64,000 nt of DNA from Hippea alviniae EP5-r (GCF_000420385.1 NZ_ATUV01000001.1:1-64000); one strand, 5' to 3'. Positions 1-8,750 are shown, numbered from the stretch's first letter. Notes: generated by a model not told the origin, from the sequence alone. Program-made: numbers and translations.

Positions 1-481
<481 letters not shown>

Positions 482-519
482 TCATTTCCACATTCTTTAA
501 TGGTTAGGTGCTAAGTTTT

Positions 520-639
520 CCCCCTGGTGAGGATAGCATGCAGGGAAACACCCGTTCCCATTCCGAACACGGCAGTTAAGCCTGCATGCGCCGATGGTAC
601 TGCGGGAGAGCCCGTGGGAGAGTAGGTATTGCCAGGGGG
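520..639 (+). rRNA. rrf: 5S ribosomal RNA
   Basis: A ~120-nt segment begins CCCCCTGG and ends CCAGGGGG, which pair to form helix I. The interior holds the conserved 5S stretch CCCATTCCGAACACGGCAG (558-576) and the GGGAGAGTAGGTATTGCCAG 3' arm. It lies just after 23S and before tRNA-Met in the same orientation. The ends are set from the helix I pairing and may be off by 1-2 nt. Confidence 0.95.
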
Positions 640-695
640 GATTAAAAAAATAATCTTGCCTTTTTCTATTTTTTCTCTTATCATTTCTATGGTGT

Positions 696-772
696 GGCGG
701 CGTAGCTCAGTTGGTTAGAGCATGCGGCTCATATCCGCAGTGTCCGGGGTTCGAGTCCCTGCGCCGCTACCA
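696..772 (+). tRNA. tRNA-Met (anticodon CAT)
   Basis: A 77-nt cloverleaf with encoded CCA. Acceptor GGCGGCG pairs with CGCCGCT (G1-U72 wobble, A73), followed by D-arm GCTC/GAGC, anticodon stem TGCGG/CCGCA with loop CTCATAT (anticodon CAT) and T-loop TTCGAGT. The ordinary 1-72 pair and general layout suggest elongator Met rather than initiator. A CAT anticodon can also belong to tRNA-Ile2 with lysidine, which cannot be excluded from sequence alone. It is probably cotranscribed with the rRNA operon. Confidence 0.92.
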
Positions 773-845
773 TTTCTTTCTTTTTTTGTTAATCTTGTAG
801 TATAATAGGTTAAAATTGAATCTGTTGGGAATAAAAAAGGAAGTT

Positions 846-2627
846 TTACTCTGAGTGATCTTCGATGATTATTTCTTCTTTTCCTTGTATCTCTCTTACA
901 TATATTTTTACACCGTTGTAATCTTTGTCTAAAACCCTTTTTAGGTTGTCATCGAATATTATTATATTGTTGGCTGGTATTTTTTTATCGATAATAATAT
1001 GTCCTTCTTTATAGCTATTTCTTAATTTTTCCATTTCTTTTTGAATGGATATAAGCTCTTCTTGGACGCTTTTAAATGATTCTTCTTGTTTCTTGAACTC
1101 GTTTTGTAATTCTTTGAATCTTTTTACTGCGACAAGTAGAGAATTAGGTACTTCCTTTTTTGCTTCCTTTAGTTTTTGAATTGTTTTTAAGATAGCTTCA
1201 TATTTGGGTTTTTCGTTTTCTACTCTTCCACGTAGTGTTATATATTTTTTCTCTTCTCCTTTTAAAATTGTTTTCATATATTTTTCTTTTACCAATAATT
1301 CTTTGTATTGTTCTTTTATCCATGGCAATTCTAATGGTTTTATTGCTATTATATTATCTCCGCCTTCTATATTATTTATTATGATGCTATCTTTTGATGT
1401 TGTTATGCATGAGGACATGAGTGTATCTTTTATCTCGACTTTAGGTGAAAATATTTTGGTTGCCACAGCCTTGTTTATTATTACATTGTTTCTTGCTGTT
1501 AGATGAGCATGTTCTGATAAGTCGATTTCTATCTCATCTGCTTCAACAGTTCCACGACATATGGCTATTTTTGCTTTTTTTGCTTTTATGAAAGCTTCTT
1601 GATGAACGCTACCCCTTATTTCTACCTCTTCTGCTATAATTTTCGCTTTTGGTCCTACATCCCCGTTTACAATAACTTTCTTACCTTTTACTTCCATACC
1701 TGCTGCTATAGTATCTTCAACTCCATCGCTTATGCCAAGTCCAATTTCTAATTCAACATCTCCATCAGCGTTTAAGTTTCCTGTTGTTTTTATATCAACT
1801 TTGTCGATAGCAACGGTTGTATCTATGTCATATATACCGTTTTTAAAGATTATTACACCATCTTTATTGGCTATTAGTTTTATAATCCTTCCTTCTTCTA
1901 TCTTTTTTATGGCTGATTCGTTGAACTTTATTTCATCTAAATCATCAATCATTATGCCTACATCTTGGACGATAATGTTTCCAAAGACATCGTACCCTTC
2001 TTCACCCTGAGTTGGTTTGTAAAACTCTATTAAAAGCTGGCCCTTTTTTACAGGAACAAGAAAATTTTTGTTTTTATAATCTATTTTTCCGTTTTCCTTA
2101 ATGGTTCCCGCGGCTTTGTATCTATCGAAGTGAAAAATTAGTTTGCTGTTTTCCCCTCTTATGGGTTTTTTACCTTCGGCTATAAGTATTCTAAAGGGTT
2201 TGAATTCGGGAGATAGTCTCTTTTTTATTTCTTTTGCTATTTTTTGTAATAATTTTTCTTTAACACCATACACTATTTTATTTAAAGCTAAAACCTTTCT
2301 AACTGTTTCTATAATCTCTTCGTCGCTTATGTCTAAAGGGTTTTTAAGAATCGTTGGGTCAACGGCTATGTAGGCTTTCTGCGGATGCTCGTCGGAGTCT
2401 GTCTCAACACTTAGGAGTTTGAAGAGTTTACTTTTGTTGTCGTTTATGAATATTTTAAGTTTGTATATCTTTTTTATGTTTCCTATATTATCTTTCTTTT
2501 CATTCTCTTGTAGTATTTCAAAATCGAGCAGTTTTTTGGGGACACCCAAGACTGTGGCTGCTTCTTCGAGCGTTTCTTCGATATTATCAGTTTCTCTTTC
2601 TATAAATTCAAATCCTTCGTTTCCCAT
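846..2627 (-). CDS. FapA/DUF342 family protein
   Basis: 593 aa. Residues ~265-440 are a string of short V/I-rich turns of the kind that build the polymer-like beta-helix of the FapA (DUF342) family (for example DGDVELEIGLGISDGV and VNGDVGPKAKIIAEEVEIRG). Residues ~445-560 are a Lys/Glu-rich coiled coil. Family members are cytosolic. Some are linked to flagellar assembly or polar localisation, but no flagellar gene lies nearby, so the role is open. The start is ATG with a GGGAG Shine-Dalgarno ~7 nt upstream. It is a single-gene unit on the minus strand between two tRNA genes. Confidence 0.85.
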   Translation of the reverse strand: MGNEGFEFIERETDNIEETLEEAATVLGVPKKLLDFEILQENEKKDNIGNIKKIYKLKIFINDNKSKLFKLLSVETDSDEHPQKAYIAVDPTILKNPLDISDEEIIETVRKVLALNKIVYGVKEKLLQKIAKEIKKRLSPEFKPFRILIAEGKKPIRGENSKLIFHFDRYKAAGTIKENGKIDYKNKNFLVPVKKGQLLIEFYKPTQGEEGYDVFGNIIVQDVGIMIDDLDEIKFNESAIKKIEEGRIIKLIANKDGVIIFKNGIYDIDTTVAIDKVDIKTTGNLNADGDVELEIGLGISDGVEDTIAAGMEVKGKKVIVNGDVGPKAKIIAEEVEIRGSVHQEAFIKAKKAKIAICRGTVEADEIEIDLSEHAHLTARNNVIINKAVATKIFSPKVEIKDTLMSSCITTSKDSIIINNIEGGDNIIAIKPLELPWIKEQYKELLVKEKYMKTILKGEEKKYITLRGRVENEKPKYEAILKTIQKLKEAKKEVPNSLLVAVKRFKELQNEFKKQEESFKSVQEELISIQKEMEKLRNSYKEGHIIIDKKIPANNIIIFDDNLKRVLDKDYNGVKIYVREIQGKEEIIIEDHSE

Positions 2628-2657
2628 TACAGGCTCCCTTTTTTATTTGTATCTCTA

Positions 2658-2687
2658 TCTATAGCAAAAATTTTACCACTCTATCAA
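2658..2687 (-). promoter_or_regulatory. Candidate promoter of the FapA-family gene
   Basis: Read on the minus strand: -35 TTGATA (2687-2682), 18-base spacer, -10 TATAGA (2663-2658), about 30 bases before the start codon at 2627. Pattern match only. Confidence 0.45.
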
Positions 2688-2696
2688 GTAAAAATA

Positions 2697-2724
2697 TTGA
2701 CAGTTTATTTTGAATAGATATAAT
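2697..2724 (+). promoter_or_regulatory. Strong sigma70-type promoter of tRNA-Leu
   Basis: Perfect consensus hexamers TTGACA (2697-2702) and TATAAT (2719-2724) with a 16-base spacer. The -10 lies 12 bases before the mature 5' end of the tRNA, so the precursor leader would be only a few nucleotides. Confidence 0.8.
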
Positions 2725-2736
2725 CGCAGATGTTTG

Positions 2737-2823
2737 GCCGGGGTGGTGAAACTGGTAGACGCGCTGGACTCAAAATCCAGTGGGGGAAACCCCGTGCGGG
2801 TTCGAGTCCCGCCCCCGGCACCA
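2737..2823 (+). tRNA. tRNA-Leu (anticodon CAA)
   Basis: 87-nt type II tRNA with encoded CCA. Acceptor GCCGGGG pairs with CCCCGGC. Anticodon stem CTGGA/TCCAG encloses loop CTCAAAA (anticodon CAA, reads TTG). The long variable arm and T-arm GCGGGTTCGAGTCCCGC fit Leu. It is solitary, with its own near-consensus promoter. Confidence 0.95.
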
Positions 2824-2865
2824 TCTCTTAATTTAATCCCGTGAATTATAAATTATTGTTAGTGC

Positions 2866-2894
2866 TTGATTTTATCCTCCTCTTTTAATATCCT
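2866..2894 (+). promoter_or_regulatory. Possible promoter of the NAD operon
   Basis: TTGATT (2866-2871) and TATCCT (2889-2894) with a 17-base spacer, ~29 bases before the nadA start. The -10 is weak. Read-through from the tRNA-Leu promoter is an alternative. Confidence 0.35.
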
Positions 2895-2922
2895 TTTCTA
2901 ACATAAAAAGCGGGGGAGAAGG

Positions 2923-3840
2923 ATGGAGAAAAGTGCTCTAAAGGAAGAGATTTTAAGGTTAAAAAAAGAAAAAAACGCAGTAATTTTAGCTCACTATTAT
3001 CAAATAGACGATATTCAGGAGATAGCAGATATAAGAGGTGACTCTTTAGCATTGGCAATAGAAGCTTCGAAAATAGACTGTGATATTATTGTATTCTGTG
3101 GTGTTAGATTTATGGCAGAGACAGCCAAGGTTGTGTCTCCAAATAAAAAGGTTCTTCTGCCCGTTGAAAATGCTGGTTGCCCATTGGCTGATATGGCAAC
3201 AAAAGATGCAGTTCTAAAGAGAAAAGAAGAGCTTGGCGATGTGGCCGTTGTCTCTTATGTTAATACCAATGTTGATGTTAAAACCGTCTCTGATTACTGT
3301 TGCACTTCTGCTAATGCTGTCAATGTTGTTAGACAGATTAAAGAGAAAAGGGTTCTATTTGTTCCTGATAGAAATTTGGGTGAATATGTTAGGGAACAGG
3401 TAAAGGAAAAAGAAGTTTACTTGTGGGATGGTTTCTGTCCGACACATGAAGAGTTTAGTTTGGATGCCTTAATGAGAGCAAAGAGAGAGCATCCTTCTGC
3501 TAAAGTGGCTGTTCATCCGGAATCTCCAAAAGCTATAAGGGATACAGCCGATTTTATCGGTTCAACTTCTGGAATTATCTCGTATGTTGAGAAAACCGAT
3601 GCAGATGAGTTTATAATAGGCACAGAAGAAGGTATATTGTTTGAACTTAAAAAGAGGAGTCCTGCCAAGAGATTTTATATAATCGGTGGGAGTTCTGTAT
3701 GTTCAAATATGAAAAAAATTGCGCTTGAAGATTTATATAACTCTTTGAAGCTTGAGAATTATGAAATTATACTTGACGATGAGACTATTCAGAAGGCAAA
3801 AGAGCCAATTCAAAAGATGATGCAGATAAAGAGAAACTGA
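2923..3840 (+). CDS. nadA: Quinolinate synthase NadA
   Basis: 305 aa, normal length for NadA. It condenses iminoaspartate with dihydroxyacetone phosphate to quinolinate in de novo NAD synthesis and carries an oxygen-sensitive 4Fe-4S cluster. The three cluster cysteines are recognisable in VENAGCPLAD (C86), DGFCPTHEEF (~C174) and GGSSVCSNMKK (~C262). The substrate motif ILAHYYQ is at 21-27. The start is ATG after GGGGGAGAAGG. The stop overlaps the nadC start by one base, so the two are translationally coupled. No L-aspartate oxidase (nadB) lies beside it, so iminoaspartate must come from a gene elsewhere. Confidence 0.96.
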   Translation: MEKSALKEEILRLKKEKNAVILAHYYQIDDIQEIADIRGDSLALAIEASKIDCDIIVFCGVRFMAETAKVVSPNKKVLLPVENAGCPLADMATKDAVLKRKEELGDVAVVSYVNTNVDVKTVSDYCCTSANAVNVVRQIKEKRVLFVPDRNLGEYVREQVKEKEVYLWDGFCPTHEEFSLDALMRAKREHPSAKVAVHPESPKAIRDTADFIGSTSGIISYVEKTDADEFIIGTEEGILFELKKRSPAKRFYIIGGSSVCSNMKKIALEDLYNSLKLENYEIILDDETIQKAKEPIQKMMQIKRN

Positions 3841-4667
3841 TGAACCCAATATTTTTAAAGAAGCTGTTTGAACTATATCTGCTTGAAGATGCATTTTTTG
3901 AAGATATAACAACAGAGAGTATATTTGAAGGCAAAAGGCAGAAGGCGATTATTAGGGCAAAAGAAGATTTTGTTCTTGCAGGTTCTGTTTTTCTCTCATA
4001 TATATTTAAGCTTACGGGATATGATTTTGATATAAAATTGTTTGTTGAAGATGGTAAAAGGGTTAAAAAAGGTGATGTTATAGCTGAGATTGTCTCAGCT
4101 GACAGAGCTATTCTCTATGTTGAAAGGGTCTGTTTAAATCTACTGCAGCGCTTAAGCGGTATAGCAACAAAGACGAGAAGATTTGTTGAACTTATTGAGC
4201 CCTTTAAAGCGAAAATAGTTGATACGAGAAAAACCACTCCAGGTATGAGGTATTTTGAGAAGTATGCTGTTAAGGTTGGTGGTGGAATAAACCATAGGAT
4301 GGGTTTGTTTGATGCCGTTTTAATAAAGGATAACCACATAAAAGCAGCTGGCGGAATAAAGAGTGCGATAGAGAGAGTAAAAAAACATGTCTCTTTTACT
4401 GCTAAAATTGAAGTTGAGTGTGCTGATTTGGAGATGGTAAAGGATGCATTTAAATATGGAGCTGATATAATAATGTTAGATAATATGAGTCTAAATGAAA
4501 TGAGAGAAGCTGTGGATTTGTGCAAAGGTAGAGTGCTTTTGGAAGCAAGTGGCAATATAAATGAGAGTAATATAGTTGATGTTGCAAAGACGGGAGTTGA
4601 TTTTATCTCAAGTGGCTCTATAGTTCATCATGCCTGTTGGGTTGATATAAATATGAAGTTGGAGTGA
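3840..4667 (+). CDS. nadC: Nicotinate-nucleotide pyrophosphorylase (carboxylating)
   Basis: 275 aa. It converts quinolinate and PRPP to nicotinate mononucleotide, CO2 and PPi, the step after NadA. Family signatures are visible: LLQRLSGIAT, VDTRKTTPGMR, EKYAVKVGGGINHRMGLFDAVLIKDNH (in pieces) and the phosphate-binding ASGNI and SSGSIVHH near the C-terminus. Its ATG shares one base with the nadA stop. Its stop is followed after 3 bases by the ATG of the amidase gene. Confidence 0.96.
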   Translation: MNPIFLKKLFELYLLEDAFFEDITTESIFEGKRQKAIIRAKEDFVLAGSVFLSYIFKLTGYDFDIKLFVEDGKRVKKGDVIAEIVSADRAILYVERVCLNLLQRLSGIATKTRRFVELIEPFKAKIVDTRKTTPGMRYFEKYAVKVGGGINHRMGLFDAVLIKDNHIKAAGGIKSAIERVKKHVSFTAKIEVECADLEMVKDAFKYGADIIMLDNMSLNEMREAVDLCKGRVLLEASGNINESNIVDVAKTGVDFISSGSIVHHACWVDINMKLE

Positions 4668-4670
4668 GTG

Positions 4671-5459
4671 ATGAGAATAGCTATAGCTCAGATTGATACG
4701 ATTTTAGGTGATGTTGAGAAGAATCTCTCAAAGATTGAACATTACACGGATAAGGCTATAGAAGAGAAGTGTGATTTGATTGTTTTTCCAGAGCTTGCTT
4801 TGACGGGCTATGGATTAAGGGATTTGGTCTATTCTGTGTCTGTTAATGTTGAAGACAGCCTGTTTGAGTCTTTGAAAGAAAAAAGCGGTTTTATAGATAT
4901 ATCGTTTGGTTTTGCTCAGAAAGAGAGTGGCTACTTTTACAATAGTGCGGTTTATTTATCAGAAAGCAATGTATTAACTGTTCATAAAAAGAAATATCTA
5001 CCAGATTATGGTATGTTTGAAGAAGAGCGATACTTTGCACCTGGTGATTCCATAGAAACATTCAAAACGAAGTTCGGCAATACGACGATGCTTATCTGTG
5101 AAGATGCCTTTCACATATCTGCTCATTATGAAGCGTTTAAAAATGAGACGGATTTTATGATAGTGCTTTCGGCGAGCCCATTCTGGTCTGATTCTGAGAG
5201 TATGAAGTGGGAGATGTGGGAAAATACATGTAAAACTTCCGCTCAGCTTAATGGTTATTTTGTTGCTTTTGTAAATAGAGTTGGTTTTGAAGATGGCGTT
5301 GGTTTTTTTGGTAAATCTTTTTTGGTTAGCCCTTTTGGAAATGTAATTAAAGAAGCTTCTCTGTTTAAAGAAGAGATGTTGCTTGTGGAGATAGATTTGA
5401 AGGATATTGAAAGAGCAAGGATAAAGATGCCAATAAAAAAGAATGAGGCGTTAAGATGA
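4671..5459 (+). CDS. Stand-alone glutaminase-like amidase of the NAD operon (nitrilase superfamily)
   Basis: 262 aa from ATG 4671. An in-frame GTG at 4668 is less likely because it abuts the nadC stop. It is a nitrilase-superfamily amidohydrolase with the catalytic triad E41 (FPELALTGYG), K~108 (HKKKYLPDYG) and C143 (LICEDAF). LTGYGLRDL and CEDAF resemble the N-terminal glutaminase domain of glutamine-dependent NAD synthetase. Here it is a separate gene whose last 4 bases overlap nadE. The inferred role is to release ammonia from glutamine for NadE. A different amidase substrate is possible. Confidence 0.85.
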   Translation: MRIAIAQIDTILGDVEKNLSKIEHYTDKAIEEKCDLIVFPELALTGYGLRDLVYSVSVNVEDSLFESLKEKSGFIDISFGFAQKESGYFYNSAVYLSESNVLTVHKKKYLPDYGMFEEERYFAPGDSIETFKTKFGNTTMLICEDAFHISAHYEAFKNETDFMIVLSASPFWSDSESMKWEMWENTCKTSAQLNGYFVAFVNRVGFEDGVGFFGKSFLVSPFGNVIKEASLFKEEMLLVEIDLKDIERARIKMPIKKNEALR

Positions 5460-6286
5460 GTTTACTTGGTAAACTAAAGATTGATTGCGAAGTTATATCA
5501 AGGTATTTGATAGAGTTTGTCAGACAAGAAGTATTAAAGACGGGATTGAAAAAGGCTATTATAGGCTTATCGGGCGGTATTGATTCGACGGTTGTGGCAT
5601 ATATTGCAAAAGAAGCATTGGGTAAGGAGAATGTTTACGGTATATTGATGCCTTACAAACTCTCTTCAAAGGAGAGCGTTGAAGATGCTTTGAAGGTTGT
5701 TGAAGATACAGGTATAAATCATAAGATTTTTGAAATAACAGAGCCTGCAGATGCGTATTTAAATAAATTCGATGGAGTGGACAATCTAAGAAGAGGTAAT
5801 GTTCTTGCAAGGCTCAGAATGATAACGCTGTTTGACCACTCGTCTTTATATGGTGGGCTTGTGGTTGGGACAAGCAATAAAACAGAGCTTCTGCTTGGGT
5901 ATGGCACATGGTATGGTGATATGGCATCAAGTCTAAATCCAATAGGTGATGTGTATAAAAATCAGATTTATCAGCTTGCAAGATACTTCGATGTGCCAAA
6001 GAGTATAATAGAAAAGAAGCCGTCGGCTGATTTGTGGGTTGGTCAAAGCGATGAAGATGAGCTTGGTTTCTCTTACGATGATGCGGATGTAATTCTTTAT
6101 CATTTATATGATTTGCATTATAGGATTGAAGATGTTGTTGAACTCGGATTTTCTCATCAGCTTGTTGAAGGTATAGCAGAAAGGGTTAAGAGAAACCAAT
6201 TTAAACGCTTGCCGCCTATAATAGCTAAAATAAGCAAAAGAACGATAAATATAGACTTTAGATACCTAAGGGATTGGGGATTGTAA
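5456..6286 (+). CDS. nadE: NAD synthetase, synthetase-only form
   Basis: 276 aa. It amidates deamido-NAD to NAD with ATP. The PP-loop IGLSGGIDSTVVAYIAK (~36-52) and the NAD-site motif GTSNKTELLLGYGTWYGDMASSLNPIGDVYK (about residues 139-170) are clear. KPSADLWVGQSDEDELGFSYD matches the bacterial C-terminal part. The length fits the ammonia-type enzyme without glutaminase domain, but the overlapping upstream amidase suggests a two-subunit glutamine-dependent enzyme. It starts at ATG 5456 inside the amidase stop (ATGA). Confidence 0.95.
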   Translation: MSLLGKLKIDCEVISRYLIEFVRQEVLKTGLKKAIIGLSGGIDSTVVAYIAKEALGKENVYGILMPYKLSSKESVEDALKVVEDTGINHKIFEITEPADAYLNKFDGVDNLRRGNVLARLRMITLFDHSSLYGGLVVGTSNKTELLLGYGTWYGDMASSLNPIGDVYKNQIYQLARYFDVPKSIIEKKPSADLWVGQSDEDELGFSYDDADVILYHLYDLHYRIEDVVELGFSHQLVEGIAERVKRNQFKRLPPIIAKISKRTINIDFRYLRDWGL

Positions 6287-6291
6287 ACTCT

Positions 6292-6319
6292 TTGACTTGC
6301 GCTCTTTTATCTGTAAAAA
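6292..6319 (+). promoter_or_regulatory. Candidate promoter of tRNA-Arg
   Basis: TTGACT (6292-6297), 16-base spacer, TAAAAA (6314-6319), ending 12 bases before the tRNA 5' end, the same geometry as at tRNA-Leu. Confidence 0.45.
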
Positions 6320-6331
6320 TGTAAGTGTAAT

Positions 6332-6408
6332 GCGCCCGTAGCTCAACTGGATAGAGCATCGGACTTCGGATTCGAGGGTTGCGGGTTCGAATCCTGCCGG
6401 GCGCACCA
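6332..6408 (+). tRNA. tRNA-Arg (anticodon TCG)
   Basis: 77 nt with encoded CCA. Acceptor GCGCCCG pairs with CGGGCGC. Anticodon stem TCGGA/TTCGA holds loop CTTCGGA, anticodon TCG (reads CGA and, by wobble, CGG). The T-arm loop is TTCGAAT. It is solitary between nadE and a small unknown operon. Confidence 0.94.
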
Positions 6409-6451
6409 TTCTTGTTAAATTTATCGGTTTAGATATGTTTAGAAGTATAAT

Positions 6452-6480
6452 TTGAATTAAATGATGGTTAAATGTATAAT
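6452..6480 (+). promoter_or_regulatory. Promoter of the resolvase-like operon
   Basis: TTGAAT (6452-6457), 17-base spacer, TATAAT (6475-6480); 34 bases from the ATG of the 64-aa gene. Good sigma70-type match. Confidence 0.6.
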
Positions 6481-6514
6481 AAAATATGGATTAACCTAAA
6501 GTAGAGGTGTAAAG

Positions 6515-6709
6515 ATGAGTCAACTTCACACATACAAAGTTCTGGCGCTGGTTATTTACAGAAACGAAAAAAAGCTTGTTACCACCAATATTGTAAGGGC
6601 TAAGGATAAGAAAGATGCAAAAAAACAGATTGAAAAGAAGTATCTTAGATTACCAGATGCAAGTGAAGTTATAATAAACGAAGAAATTGATATAATTCAA
6701 TTAGTGTAG
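6515..6709 (+). CDS. Small protein of unknown function, partner of the resolvase-like gene
   Basis: 64 aa and Lys-rich. I do not recognise a family. It looks like a compact alpha/beta fold: a strand (YKVLALVIY), a basic stretch (RAKDKKDAKKQIEKKY) likely helical, and a final strand (EIDIIQLV). There is no signal peptide or membrane segment. ATG 6515 follows AGAGGTG and a near-consensus promoter. It sits 9 bases before the next gene, whose Shine-Dalgarno AGGAGGG overlaps its stop region, so the two are almost surely cotranscribed. The coding status is supported by the promoter, Shine-Dalgarno and spacing. Confidence 0.7.
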   Translation: MSQLHTYKVLALVIYRNEKKLVTTNIVRAKDKKDAKKQIEKKYLRLPDASEVIINEEIDIIQLV

Positions 6710-6718
6710 GAGGGTTTT

Positions 6719-7054
6719 ATGGGAAAGATTTACGGGTATATACAATATGATTCAGAGTCTGATAGAGTGCTCCAAAAAGCAGCTATAGATAAGTTTGTTA
6801 AGGATAAATATAAAGAAATGTCTACTGAGATTGAGTATTTAGAAGAAGAAGTTAAGCCATATATAAGCTGGAAAAATAGAAAGCTTGGCAAAGAACTTCT
6901 CCCTAAGCTTGAAAAGGGAGATGTGGTAGTTGTTTCTGAATCTAAAAGACTTGGTAGTTCGTCTCCAGAGATAGACCTTTTTCTTATGTATGCAACAGAT
7001 AAAGGAGCCGAGGTTTATGAGGCAAGACTAAATACGAAAATTTCAGGTTACTAA
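6719..7054 (+). CDS. Degenerate serine-recombinase (resolvase N-terminal) domain protein
   Basis: 111 aa. It resembles only the catalytic domain of small serine recombinases: N-terminal IYGYIQYDSES where active enzymes have YARVS, then NRKLGKELLPKLEKGDVVVVSESKRLGSS and a final helix/strand. The catalytic Ser position is Asp (the adjacent residue is Ser), the preceding Arg is Gln, and the last Arg of the usual RLGR is Ser. No helix-turn-helix DNA-binding domain follows. It is therefore unlikely to recombine DNA and may be a reused domain. A terminator follows 9 bases after the stop. Confidence 0.7.
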   Translation: MGKIYGYIQYDSESDRVLQKAAIDKFVKDKYKEMSTEIEYLEEEVKPYISWKNRKLGKELLPKLEKGDVVVVSESKRLGSSSPEIDLFLMYATDKGAEVYEARLNTKISGY

Positions 7055-7063
7055 AATTAAGAA

Positions 7064-7087
7064 GGGGGCAAAAGCCCCCTATTTTTT
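7064..7087. terminator. Bidirectional terminator
   Basis: Perfect stem GGGGGC/GCCCCC (7064-7069, 7074-7079) with loop AAAA, then TATTTTTT on the plus strand. The U-tract overlaps the stop region of the CoA-transferase gene. It lies between convergent genes, though the minus-side A-run is short. Confidence 0.85.
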
Positions 7088-8750
7088 AAAGCATTCCACC
7101 TTCTTTGAGAATGCTGTCGATGTACTCTTTAAGTGGAGCCATATCCTGATAGAAGAGAACTTCTGGCATTGTCTCAACATTGTCTGGAACTTCAGGCTTG
7201 AACTCCATCTTTGCCAAGATGTCTTTTTCGATATCAACACCTGGTGCAACTTCTTTGAGCCTTAGTCCGTTTTCGGTTAGCTCAAATACTGCTCTCTCTG
7301 TTATGTATAGTATATGTTTGCCGTTCTTTACAGCCTGTGGACCAGAGAATACTATTTTTACTATTTCATTGTTGAATTTCATGATGTTTCCATCGGATTT
7401 GATAATGAGTTTACCGTTGTCTGCGTCGATGTCTATGCCTTTTCCTGCTGTGAAACCACCAGCGAAGAATGTTCTTGGAGAACCAGCAGAGATTACTGGG
7501 AATCCACCAGGACCAGATACCCTTACAGGGCTGTAGGATGGGTTGACATTACCTTTCGGGTCTATCTGCATGAAACCTAAGGATGCAAAGTCGATAATAC
7601 CACCTTCATAGTTTGTGAACATATCGGGCATTGGAATTATTGCGTTTGGAGAGATGGCAACACCGAAGTCCTGTCCAACAAGAGCAATACCGCCAACAGG
7701 ACCCGGCTCAACTGTCAATGCCAAGAAATCGCTATATCCAAACTCACCTGCAAGCCAAGATACGAAAACTGGGATTCCAATACCCAGGTTTCCAAAGAGC
7801 GGTTTCTTGAGCTGAGCAACAAGTCTCATTGTTTCAATAAGAACTCTTCCTGCTGCAATTCTGTCTCTTATCTTGTCTGGAGTTGGGAGCAAGCTCTCGA
7901 GTTCTTTAGTTTTTTGAGCTTTTACAGTTCCCGCAAGTCTTGGGTCAACTACATAGCTTCCAGATACTCTGTGATATTTATCAGCATCAGGAGCAACTAC
8001 AACATAATCTATCAATGGAGCTGGAACAACAACATCTCTTGTTGGGATTGTGTCTTTTCTTGCTACGTATTTTACCTGAACAATTGTTTTTCCTGGATTT
8101 GGCTGGGCTTTTGCAGCTTGAGCCATATTGAGAACTGTGCCATAGAATCCTTCTTCTTCCATTGAAACATTACCATCTGTATCGGCCGTTGTTCCTCTTA
8201 TCAAAGTTACATCTGGTGTTGGAGCTTTGTATAGTAGCCACTCTTCTCCGTCTATCTCAAGCAACTCAACTTTGCATGTTTTTTTCTCTTTTGCTAATTC
8301 GTTAGAAGCGCCACCGTCTATTCTTGGGTCTAAGAATGTTCCAAGACCGACCTTTGTTATGAGACCAGGTCTTCCGCTTGCAATTTCTCTAAACCAGTAA
8401 GATGTTGTTCCAATGGCATAGGAGTAGACTTCAATTCTGTTTTCAAGAGTCATTTTCATCAAAGCTGGAGACCATCCTATGAATGGCATTAAAACGCCTC
8501 TAATAAAGTTCTGGTTTTTGTCTTCATACAACTCTGCGAAAACCTTGTCCAATCCTCTGTCTGGGACTGCTGGCAGTGTGTCAGAAATAATGAAGAGATT
8601 ATTTGGGTGACCAGTTTCCTTGTACATTTCGAAAAGCTCTAAAATCAGATACTCTGGTGAAGTTGTTAGGTTAAATCCGGAGATGGCAACTACATCTCCA
8701 TCTTTAATGACACTTAAAGCTTCCCTTGCGTCAACTACTTTGTTTCTCAT
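7086..8750 (-). CDS. Family I acyl-CoA:carboxylate CoA-transferase (propionate/acetate type, single chain)
   Basis: 554 aa with fused alpha and beta halves. The N-terminal half opens with the CoA-binding type ISGFNLTTSPEYL. The second half holds LTVEPGPVGGIALVG, where E348 is the expected catalytic glutamate that forms the glutamyl-CoA thioester. The GVAISPNAIIPMPDMF and GGIIDFASLG motifs match propionate CoA-transferase/YdiF-like enzymes. The likely reaction is CoA exchange between a short acyl-CoA (or succinyl-CoA) and acetate or propionate. The true substrate cannot be read from sequence. Start ATG has AGGAGG 7 nt upstream and its own promoter, divergent from the GctAB-like operon. Confidence 0.88.
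   Translation of the reverse strand: MRNKVVDAREALSVIKDGDVVAISGFNLTTSPEYLILELFEMYKETGHPNNLFIISDTLPAVPDRGLDKVFAELYEDKNQNFIRGVLMPFIGWSPALMKMTLENRIEVYSYAIGTTSYWFREIASGRPGLITKVGLGTFLDPRIDGGASNELAKEKKTCKVELLEIDGEEWLLYKAPTPDVTLIRGTTADTDGNVSMEEEGFYGTVLNMAQAAKAQPNPGKTIVQVKYVARKDTIPTRDVVVPAPLIDYVVVAPDADKYHRVSGSYVVDPRLAGTVKAQKTKELESLLPTPDKIRDRIAAGRVLIETMRLVAQLKKPLFGNLGIGIPVFVSWLAGEFGYSDFLALTVEPGPVGGIALVGQDFGVAISPNAIIPMPDMFTNYEGGIIDFASLGFMQIDPKGNVNPSYSPVRVSGPGGFPVISAGSPRTFFAGGFTAGKGIDIDADNGKLIIKSDGNIMKFNNEIVKIVFSGPQAVKNGKHILYITERAVFELTENGLRLKEVAPGVDIEKDILAKMEFKPEVPDNVETMPEVLFYQDMAPLKEYIDSILKEGGML

Noticed and set aside
6719-7054. Active site-specific recombinase or invertible element
   Set aside because: Catalytic residues and the DNA-binding domain are missing and no inverted repeats flank a promoter nearby.
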